DNA from: CAZWCX01 sp964632945
GTDB lineage: Bacteria > Planctomycetota > MHYJ01 > WSZJ01 > CAZWCX01
Direction of reading: 5' to 3'
Assembly: GCA_964632945.1 (NCBI GenBank)
Contig: CAZWCX010000046.1
Span: 1 to 50,128, forward strand
DNA length: 50,128 nucleotides
Part shown: in pieces, positions 1 to 6,021 of the stretch
Numbering within the stretch: the first letter of the stretch is position 1
Layout of the letters: each line of letters opens with the position of its first letter
Notes under the pieces: model-generated
What the model was told of the DNA's origin: nothing
The model's database searches: none
The model's input: only the letters and a program-made list of their open reading frames with translations
Translations under genes and position numbers: made by a program

Positions 1-52
1 AGGGCGGATTTTTCACGAAGCCGCTGGCGCGGCTTCATGAATAATCAGGGCT
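1..52. repeat. Dispersed palindromic repeat, copy A
   Basis: The sequence contains the inverted repeat GAAGCCGC (17-24) / GCGGCTTC (29-36). The arms extend to about 18 bp (GATTTTTCAC... / ...ATGAATAATC) with two imperfect positions. A related 52-bp copy lies at 43691-43742, with 42 of 52 positions identical by eye. The right end overlaps the stop codon of the STAS gene. On the minus strand it could fold just after that gene, but no U-tract follows, so a repeat element is better supported than a terminator. The left boundary may lie outside the window. Confidence 0.6.
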
Positions 53-452
53 AGGCGGCCACCGTGCGCAGGAATTCGACGGCGTGGCGTTCCTTCCAGA
101 TGAAGAGGAACGCCTCGGTCAATCCGAGCCGGTCGATCAGGAAGAGCATCGTCTTCGGCGTCTCGACCAGGACCATCTCGCCGCCCAGCGCCTGGGCCTC
201 GTCCCGGATCCCGACCAGCACCTGCATGGCCGTGCTGCTCGCGGTCGGGGCGTCTTCCAGATTGACGATCAGGCGCGTGCGTCCCCGCGCAAGGACATGC
301 ATCGCCCTCCGCTGCAGGTAGACCGCCGTCGAATCGTCCAGCGGGCCCTGCGGTCGATACACCACGACGCGGCTCTGCGGGTACCAGTAGGCCGAAATGC
401 GACCGCCCGCGTCCGCCGCGGCGCCGCGTTCCGCGTACGCTGCTGCGCTCAT
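51..452 (-). CDS. STAS-domain protein coupled to pilus ATPase gene
   Basis: This 133-residue protein has a STAS (anti-sigma-factor antagonist-like) fold pattern. It shows the strand-rich start VVVYRPQGPLDD, a central LIVNLEDAPTASSTAMQVL in the place where SpoIIAA-type proteins carry the phosphorylatable Ser, and a helical C-terminal half ending near FLIDRLGL. The usual Asp before the Ser pair is replaced by Ala-Ser, but two Ser and a Thr are present. The start ATG overlaps the stop of the CpaF-like gene as ATGA and has a strong GGAGGAGAG ribosome site, so translation is probably coupled to the ATPase gene. A role in partner-switch control of the Tad pilus is inferred from position only. The family call is good; the function is unknown. 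Confidence 0.75.
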   Translation of the reverse strand: MSAAAYAERGAAADAGGRISAYWYPQSRVVVYRPQGPLDDSTAVYLQRRAMHVLARGRTRLIVNLEDAPTASSTAMQVLVGIRDEAQALGGEMVLVETPKTMLFLIDRLGLTEAFLFIWKERHAVEFLRTVAA

Positions 453-2230
453 GACGCTCTCCTCCCCTGCTTTCGTCCGGAACCGTCTTCGTCGTCCAGG
501 ATCGACATGTCGACTTCGATGCCGCGTTCCCGCAGCTTGTCGAAGAGTTTGGGCACGTTGCGCGTCGGTTTCGTCGTTCCCTTGATCTTGCCGTCCGCGT
601 CGAATCCCAGGTGCTCGAACGCGAAGATGTCGTTCAGGCAGATGACGTCCCCTTCCATCCCCGAGATTTCGGTGATCCGCACGACGCGGCGCGTGCCGTC
701 GCTGAAGCGGGAGATCTGCACGATCAGGTTGAGGGCGCTGGCGATCTGCTCCCGGATGGCGCGCGCCGGCAGGTCCATGCCCGCCATCAGCACGAGGTTT
801 TCGAGGCGGGCGCAGGCATCCTTCGGCGAGTTGGCGTGGACCGTGGTCAGGGACCCCTCGTGACCCGTATTCATCGCCTGGAGCATGTCGATGGCGCCGC
901 CGCGGCACTCCCCCACGATGATCCGGTCGGGCCGCATTCTCAAGGAGTTGATCACCAGCTTGCGGATGGGAATCTCCCCCGTCCCCTCCAGGTTCGGCGG
1001 ACGCGTTTCCATGTTCACGATGTTCTCGTGCGGCAGCCGCAATTCCGCCACGTCCTCGACCGTGACGATGCGCTCGTCCGGGGGGATCCAGTTGGCGATC
1101 ATGTTCAGCAGCGTGGTCTTTCCGGTACCCGTACCGCCGGAGATGATCATGTTGAACTTCGCCTTCACGCAAAGTTCGAGGAACCCGGCAATCTGCGGGG
1201 ACATGCTGCCGAGTCTTATCAGATCCTCGGCGGTGAGCCGCCGCTTCATGAATTTCCGGATGGTGAGGCTCGGTCCGCTGATGGCGATCGGCGGGATCAC
1301 CGCGTTCACGCGCGACCCGTCCTTGAGCCGGGCGTCGACCAGGGGCGTCGACTCGTTGATGCGCCTGCCGATCGGGGCGATGATGCGCCGGATGATCTCG
1401 ACCACGTGTTCGTTGTCGATGAACCGCTTGGTCGACTGTACGATCTTGCCGCGCCGTTCAATGAAGATCTTGTCGAAGGCATCGACCATGATTTCGCTGA
1501 CCGTCTCGTCGGCGATCAGGTCTTCGAGCGGTCCCAGTCCGAGAACGTCCTCGAGGAGTTCTTTCTCGAGCCGCGCCCGGTCGACCAGGTCCGGGATCCC
1601 GCCGGGTAGTTCGTCGAGCAGCGACTTGATCACCACCACCGTCTTCTGGCGGACTTCCTGGTCGGAGGACTCGGCGAAGCTGACCTGCTTCATCCGCTTG
1701 TCCGCGATCAGCGTCTCGTGGATCTGCTTCTTGAAGCGCGCGAACGCCGTGGCCTCGTCCCCCTCGAGGGCCGCCTCTTCGACCGGAACGGCCGGCGGGG
1801 TCGGGGGCGGTGGAGGTTCGGCAGGCGCGGCCTTCTTCGGGGCCGGGGGCGCGGCGGGCTCGTCCGGCGCCTCCGGGCTCTCCGCCGCCTCCGCGCGCCG
1901 GCGCGCGGGGGACGCGGCGGATTCCGCGGCGCTGCGCTCCACGGTTCGGAACGTCATCTTGTACGGCCCGACGATGATCTTCGAGCCTTCCTCGAGGACG
2001 ACCGGTCCGGTCAACGCCTCCGCGTCGACGAACGTGCCGTTCTTGCTGCCCAGGTCGCGCAGCAGGTAGCGCCCGTTCTTCCGGTACAGCACGCAGTGGT
2101 CCCGGGACACCCCCGGTCCTTCGAGCACGATCGTGTTCTCGGGACCGGACCCGAGGGTAACCTTGGGCGAGTCGAAGGTCGCCTTGAGCGCTTTTCCGTC
2201 CAGCTTGTTCTTGATGATCAGGAACGGCAT
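449..2230 (-). CDS. cpaF: FHA-CpaF fusion: Tad pilus assembly ATPase
   Basis: This 593-residue protein is predicted to be the cytoplasmic secretion ATPase that powers Tad/Flp pilus extension. An N-terminal FHA domain (about residues 20-95; GSGPENTIVL, SRDHC, SKNGTFV) could bind phosphothreonine partners. A Pro/Ala-rich linker (about 100-155) follows, then a CpaF/TadA-type ATPase. The ATPase has Walker A GGTGTGKT (365-372), Walker B-like RIIVGEC (436-442) and the His box GHEGSLTTVHAN (456-467). CpaF alone is usually about 450 residues; the extra length is the FHA and linker. The gene follows cpaB by 6 bp and overlaps the STAS gene by 4 bp. The FHA domain suggests Ser/Thr-kinase input, and a large STPK lies at 19691; that link is inference. 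Confidence 0.93.
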   Translation of the reverse strand: MPFLIIKNKLDGKALKATFDSPKVTLGSGPENTIVLEGPGVSRDHCVLYRKNGRYLLRDLGSKNGTFVDAEALTGPVVLEEGSKIIVGPYKMTFRTVERSAAESAASPARRRAEAAESPEAPDEPAAPPAPKKAAPAEPPPPPTPPAVPVEEAALEGDEATAFARFKKQIHETLIADKRMKQVSFAESSDQEVRQKTVVVIKSLLDELPGGIPDLVDRARLEKELLEDVLGLGPLEDLIADETVSEIMVDAFDKIFIERRGKIVQSTKRFIDNEHVVEIIRRIIAPIGRRINESTPLVDARLKDGSRVNAVIPPIAISGPSLTIRKFMKRRLTAEDLIRLGSMSPQIAGFLELCVKAKFNMIISGGTGTGKTTLLNMIANWIPPDERIVTVEDVAELRLPHENIVNMETRPPNLEGTGEIPIRKLVINSLRMRPDRIIVGECRGGAIDMLQAMNTGHEGSLTTVHANSPKDACARLENLVLMAGMDLPARAIREQIASALNLIVQISRFSDGTRRVVRITEISGMEGDVICLNDIFAFEHLGFDADGKIKGTTKPTRNVPKLFDKLRERGIEVDMSILDDEDGSGRKQGRRAS

Positions 2231-2236
2231 GAGCGG

Positions 2237-3058
2237 TCACCGCGTCGTCTTGGGGGTCCCGGAATCCCCGCCGCCGGAAAACCCGGCGCCCGTGGCATTG
2301 CGCAGGAGCGATTCCATGTCGATCGAAGGGAGCGTCTTCGGGTCGGAAATGTCGTCCTTGTTGCGGAGCGCCAGGCTCAGGGCGCCCTTGCTCTGCGCGA
2401 AGGCCAGCGTCTGCGCTTCCTCCGGAGTCACCTCCAGGGTCACCGACGCGTACATGTCGCTGGGGTCGGCGTACGGATTGCTCGCGGAGGCATCCGGCGC
2501 GCGCAGCATGCTGCCGACGGCGAGCACCGGCTTCCGGCGCAGCAGGGTGACCGTCTTCGTCACCGTGTCCGTGTTGCGAGTCTCGCCACCCACCAGGAAC
2601 TTCAACTCCACGTCGAACGTGCCGACGACGTCCACGTAACACCCGGGGCGGAGCAATCCGGAAAGACCCGTCACGTCATCGACCCGGATCGTCATCGCCC
2701 GCTTCCCGGACGTGATCCTCGCCTCCACCGTGCTGCGCTCCCGTCCGAGCAGGAAGTAGGTGGTGAGCAGGTATTGGCCGCTGCGGACCGGTTCCTGCAA
2801 CTCCTGGCCCAGGAACGTCGAAAGCTCGCTTTCCTTGATGTGCTCGAGCGGCAAGTACTCTTCCGGCACATCCTTGACGTCGACCATGTCCTCGGTGAGT
2901 TCTTCCATCGCCTTGTAGTCCTCGCGGGCGACGAGCACCCTTACGGTGTTCTTGTCGCCGCGGAGCTCGATCTCTTTCTTCTTCACGTACGAGTGGATGC
3001 CGGCGAGCGCCACGAGTCCCAACAGGACCGCAACCAGCAAGGCGACCTTGTTTTGCAT
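2237..3058 (-). CDS. cpaB: CpaB/RcpC Flp pilus assembly protein
   Basis: This 273-residue protein is anchored by one N-terminal membrane segment (about residues 5-22, LLVAVLLGLVALAGI). It continues with a SAF-like domain (about 38-105, including VRVLVAREDYKAMEEL and GQYLLTTYFLL) and an RcpC-type region with GLLRPGCYVDVVGTF. These match CpaB proteins, which act in the periplasm with the CpaC secretin of Tad systems. It is first in a minus-strand operon with the CpaF fusion 6 bp downstream. A putative sigma-54 promoter lies about 105 bp upstream of the start. The C-terminus is Gly/Ser/Thr-rich and looks disordered. No secretin or TadB/TadC is visible in this window; they may lie beyond the left edge or elsewhere. 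Confidence 0.9.
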   Translation of the reverse strand: MQNKVALLVAVLLGLVALAGIHSYVKKKEIELRGDKNTVRVLVAREDYKAMEELTEDMVDVKDVPEEYLPLEHIKESELSTFLGQELQEPVRSGQYLLTTYFLLGRERSTVEARITSGKRAMTIRVDDVTGLSGLLRPGCYVDVVGTFDVELKFLVGGETRNTDTVTKTVTLLRRKPVLAVGSMLRAPDASASNPYADPSDMYASVTLEVTPEEAQTLAFAQSKGALSLALRNKDDISDPKTLPSIDMESLLRNATGAGFSGGGDSGTPKTTR

Positions 3059-3147
3059 CGAGCAACTCTCCGCGCAGGGGCCGCGACGTTGGACCCGTAG
3101 GCCGTCTCAGGACCGATGGCACCTCCGCCCACGCCGAGCGGACGAGG

Positions 3148-3160
3148 TCCCTCCGGGATT
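3148..3160. repeat. 13-bp direct repeat TCCCTCCGGGATT (second copy 3269-3281)
   Basis: Two identical 13-mers lie 108 bp apart in the cpaB upstream region. Each contains the small palindrome TCCC-TCC-GGGA. The first lies at the predicted start of transcription just below the -12 box and the second about 120 bp upstream. The arrangement could be a protein-binding pair; nothing else supports a function. Confidence 0.45.
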
Positions 3161-3177
3161 CAGCAAACCGCATGCCT
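3161..3177 (-). promoter_or_regulatory. Putative sigma-54 promoter of cpaB operon
   Basis: On the minus strand the sequence reads AGGCATGCGGTTTGCTG. GG and GC are separated by exactly 10 bases, and the -12 half TTGCT is a full match to the sigma-54 consensus. The -24 half GGCAT differs from GGCAC by one base. The predicted start is near 3151, about 93 bases before the cpaB ATG. The same architecture recurs at 30829-30844 and 35342-35358. Confidence 0.55.
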
Positions 3178-3234
3178 GGTACGGTGGCTGCCGGTGAACC
3201 CGTAACATCATGATGCAAGACAGATTGCGAAATC

Positions 3235-3288
3235 GGATCCAAATGCCGAGGATCCGCGTAGAGGGGTATCCCTCCGGGATTTTGGATC
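3235..3288. promoter_or_regulatory. Inverted GATCCAAA pair, candidate activator site for cpaB promoter
   Basis: GGATCCAAA (3235-3243) and TTTTGGATC (3280-3288) form an inverted pair about 36 bp apart. They lie roughly 90 and 130 bp upstream of the predicted sigma-54 start. The 9-mer GGATCCAAA is also present upstream of the other two putative sigma-54 promoters. Confidence 0.45.
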
Positions 3289-3372
3289 GCTCCAATTCCT
3301 AGGACGAAGGGTCGCGGAATCCGCCTCGGATCCCGACCCCCGCTCCGCTCGGTCGAAGCTCGGGAATTTTCC

Positions 3373-3399
3373 TTGTCGGTGGATGGTTGGCATTATACT
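3373..3399 (+). promoter_or_regulatory. Possible sigma-70-like promoter of efflux operon
   Basis: TTGTCG (3373-3378) and TATACT (3394-3399) are separated by 15 bp, which is short for a sigma-70 promoter. Short or odd spacing is typical of MerR-family targets, though those are usually 19-20 bp. The -10 box is good and the -35 weak. Confidence 0.3.
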
Positions 3400-3419
3400 G
3401 TCAGGGGGTAGGAGGCGCA

Positions 3420-3830
3420 ATGCGCAAGCTCAATCATGCGGCGATCGGTTTTTGGCTTCTCTGCGTGATTTGCGTGGCGGCTCCCATCCTGCCCCTGCTG
3501 GCCTGCGCCTGCGAATCGGGGGCGGCGACGGTCGACGATTGCTGCACCGAGGGCGCAGCGCCCGGCGATTGTGAGTGCTGTCGACCGCCCGGGTCGGCGG
3601 ACGTCCTGGAGATTCTCGCTGCGCCATGCGGGATGGCGGTCCTGATCCCCACGATGCAGGCGCCGCTATCCCTGCCGTTGGAGGACGGCGCCGACTCCCT
3701 CCCCCGCCTGGCGCTCGTGGATGGAGAAGTCCCATCGGACTCCGGAGCGATCCGCAGTCCGGATCCGGAACCCCGGGGACACCCGCCCTCCCCGCCGATC
3801 TACATCCTTCATCACGCCTTGCTTTGTTAA
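3420..3830 (+). CDS. Cys-rich exported small protein leading efflux operon
   Basis: This 136-residue protein starts at an ATG with GGAGG just upstream. It has a charged N-terminus (MRKLNHA) and a hydrophobic stretch (about residues 9-29), consistent with a signal peptide or membrane anchor. Cys clusters follow: ACACES, DDCC and DCECC within residues 28-58, plus single Cys later. The C-terminus ends PPIYILHHALLC, with paired His and a terminal Cys. Clustered Cys/His at the head of a heavy-metal efflux operon suggest a periplasmic or membrane metal-binding or sensing protein. No known family was recognised. The gene lies 109 bp before the RND adaptor gene. Confidence 0.7.
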   Translation: MRKLNHAAIGFWLLCVICVAAPILPLLACACESGAATVDDCCTEGAAPGDCECCRPPGSADVLEILAAPCGMAVLIPTMQAPLSLPLEDGADSLPRLALVDGEVPSDSGAIRSPDPEPRGHPPSPPIYILHHALLC

Positions 3831-3939
3831 GACGCGCCTCTTCCCTCGGGTCGGCCTGATCCGTCGTCCGCGTCCCGCGCGCGGCTTCGACATTCCGGAT
3901 CGGCGATGAGTCCGGTTCCCTTCGAGCCCGGAGGCGGTC

Positions 3940-6012
3940 ATGAGCGAACCTGCTCCCCCATCGGCATCCCTGGTGCGCATCCTGTTCGTCCGCTTGCGCT
4001 TCATCCTGGTTTTCGTCGTCGTCGGCCTGATCGTCGGCAACTGGTCCGCGATCACCAATCTGGTCGACCGGATGACCCGGCCGGAAAACGCGGCGGACCG
4101 CGTGCTGGGGGAGTATGAGTGGTTCTGTCCGATGCACCCGAGCGTGGTCCGGCCGGACGATACCCAGAATTGTCCGATCTGCGGAATGCCGCTGTCGCGG
4201 CGCAAGCGCGGGGAGGCGGCGGCGACGCCGGCCGGCACGCTGGGTCGGCTGCAGATTTCGCCCTACCGGATCCGTCAGGCGGGGGTCGGCACGACGGCGA
4301 TCGGGTATCGGCTACTGGTCCGGGAGATTCGCACGGTCGGATTCATCGACTACGACGAGCGTCGCCTGGCCCACCTGAGCGCCCGGATTGCCGGCCGAGC
4401 GGACGAGTTGTACGTGAACTTCGTCGGCACGGAGGTGCGCAAGGGGGACCCGATCTACAAGATCTACAGTCCCGAATTGCTGACCACTCAGGAGGAATAC
4501 ATTCTCGCGGTGCGACAGAGTGCGGACCTGCGGGCGAAGGCGGACTCGGATCCTGCGGCCCGTCAACGGGCGGAGAACCTGGTGCGGTCGGGCCGCGACC
4601 GCCTGCTGTTGTGGGGCATCACCGAGGAGCAGGTCCGGCGCATCGAGCAGACCCAGAAGGCGGAAACCCACCTGGTGATCGCCTCCCCCCTCGCCGGCGT
4701 CGTGATCGAAAAGGACATCCACGCCGGGCACTATGTCCAGGTCGGGGAGGATCCATACACCATCGCGGACCTGTCCGTGGTCTGGATGCTCGCGGAGGTG
4801 TTCGAGCGGGACATCGGCATGATCGAAGTGGGTCAGGTGGTTTCGATCGAGAGCGAGGCGCACCCGGGCGAGCGGTTCCTCGGCACGGTGACCTTCATCC
4901 TGCCGATGTTGGACCCCGCCACGCGCACGGTGAAAGTCCGGGTGGACGTGCCGAACCCCGGGCGGAAGTTGCTGCCGGGAATGTATGTGTCCGCCGTCCT
5001 GCAGATCCCGCTCGGCCGGCGCGCCGAGGTCTTCTGGGGTTGCTGAGCGCAGTGTCCCGACGTCCGGTCGGACGTCCCCGGGAAGTGCACGAAGTGTCAG
5101 ATGGACCTGCAGCGACACGGGGGCGTCGACGCCGCCGCCGATGCCGCCGGATTCGTCTACAAGTGCACGATGGATGACGGCGTGCTCGACGCGCCCGGAG
5201 ACTGTCCCGAGTGCGGAATGCTGCTGGACGACCGCTATCGGGTGCCCCGGGCGTCCCTCGTCGACGAGCATTGGATCTATCGGTGTTCGATGGACGGCGG
5301 GGAGCGCGAAACCCCCGGTCCCTGTCCCAAGTGCGGGATGATGCTCGACTCCCGACACCGCGTCCAGCGGCCGGGCCATCATCATGCCGAGCGGCCCGAG
5401 TCGCCGGAGAGCGAGCGCACGATCTGGGTGTGTCCCATGCATCCGGAGGCGGTCTTCGACGCGCCCGGGGTGTGCGTAAAGGAGGGGTGCGGCGGGATGG
5501 CGCTCGAGGCCAAGAAGATCCTTCCCGGTTCGAAGCTGGTCTGGGTCTGTCCCGACCACGACGAGGTGCGGAAGGAGGTCCCGGGGACCTGCCACCGGAC
5601 GGCGTGCGGGAAGGCGCTCCACTATCGGATCGTGAGCGAGGCCCGCCGGCTGGCGGACGCCTGGAGCTGCTCGGTGCATCCCGAGGACTCCGCGGGAGGA
5701 AAATCGACCTGTTCGACGTGCGGGATGGAGATGAAGCACTACGAGTACGAGCAGTTGCTTGCGCTGCCGGCGACCGCCGTGATCGACACCGGCGTGCGCA
5801 AAGTCGTGTACGTCGACCGGGGCGCGGGGATCTTCGATGCGATCGAGGTGGTGGTGGGCCACCGGGCGGGAGAGTACTTTCCGGTGCTCTCGGGGCTTGC
5901 GGCGGGAGACCGGGTGGTCACGGCAGGCGCCTTCCTGCTGGACGCCGAGGCCCGCCTGAATCCCGCGGCCGGATCCGTGTACTTCGGCGCCGCCGGCGGT
6001 CCGGGAAAGTAA
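3940..6012 (+). CDS. cusB: RND efflux adaptor with metal-binding array and in-frame TGA (candidate Sec)
   Basis: This is a membrane-fusion (adaptor) protein of a copper/silver-type RND pump. The reading frame is open from 3940 to 5043, meets TGA at 5044-5046, then stays open in the same frame to 6012, giving 690 codons in all. The part before TGA has a membrane anchor (about residues 18-33), a Cys-rich module (WFCPMHP, NCPICGM, residues 61-83) and the barrel-sandwich core up to LPGMYVSAVLQIPLG. The part after TGA has five more Cys-rich modules and then the normal adaptor C-terminus (LPATAVIDTG, DRVVTAGAFLLDAE). The TGA sits in a further module (FWGC-TGA-AQCPDV...PGKCTKCQM) next to conserved Cys positions. 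Both halves are needed for a complete adaptor and neither looks degraded. Selenocysteine insertion, a recent nonsense mutation or a base error are the options. GGAGG precedes the ATG; the pump gene follows by 9 bp. Confidence 0.85.
5044..5083 (+). promoter_or_regulatory. In-frame UGA with SECIS-like hairpin
   Basis: UGA occupies 5044-5046. A 7-bp perfect stem, GACGTCC (5059-5065) and GGACGTC (5070-5076), closes a GGTC loop whose first base lies 19 bases beyond the UGA. An outer TCCC (5055-5058) / GGGA (5080-5083) pairing can extend the stem. Loop distance, stem length and a G at the start of the loop fit the bacterial SECIS pattern. The stem is encoded by a repeated Asp-Val codon pair, so chance in GC-rich coding sequence is possible. 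Confidence 0.45.
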
Positions 6013-6021
6013 GGGGGGGCC

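Larger units (their letters stand above)
3059..3419. other. Divergent intergenic regulatory region (cpaB / efflux operon)
   Basis: This 361-bp region separates cpaB (minus) from the metal-efflux operon (plus). No convincing gene was found. It holds a putative sigma-54 promoter toward cpaB, an inverted pair of GATCCAAA elements, two copies of TCCCTCCGGGATT, and a weak sigma-70-like box toward the efflux operon. Confidence 0.7.

Noticed and set aside
17..36. Rho-independent terminator after the STAS gene
   Set aside because: Good stem but no U-tract on the minus strand, and the same sequence recurs elsewhere as a repeat.
5044..5046. TGA reassigned genome-wide to an amino acid
   Set aside because: TGA ends several genes in tight ATGA overlaps and at normal protein ends in this window.
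5101..6012. Separate gene starting at the Met after the TGA
   Set aside because: No ribosome site; it would begin in the middle of a Cys module and carry only the end of an adaptor. One gene read through TGA explains both halves better.
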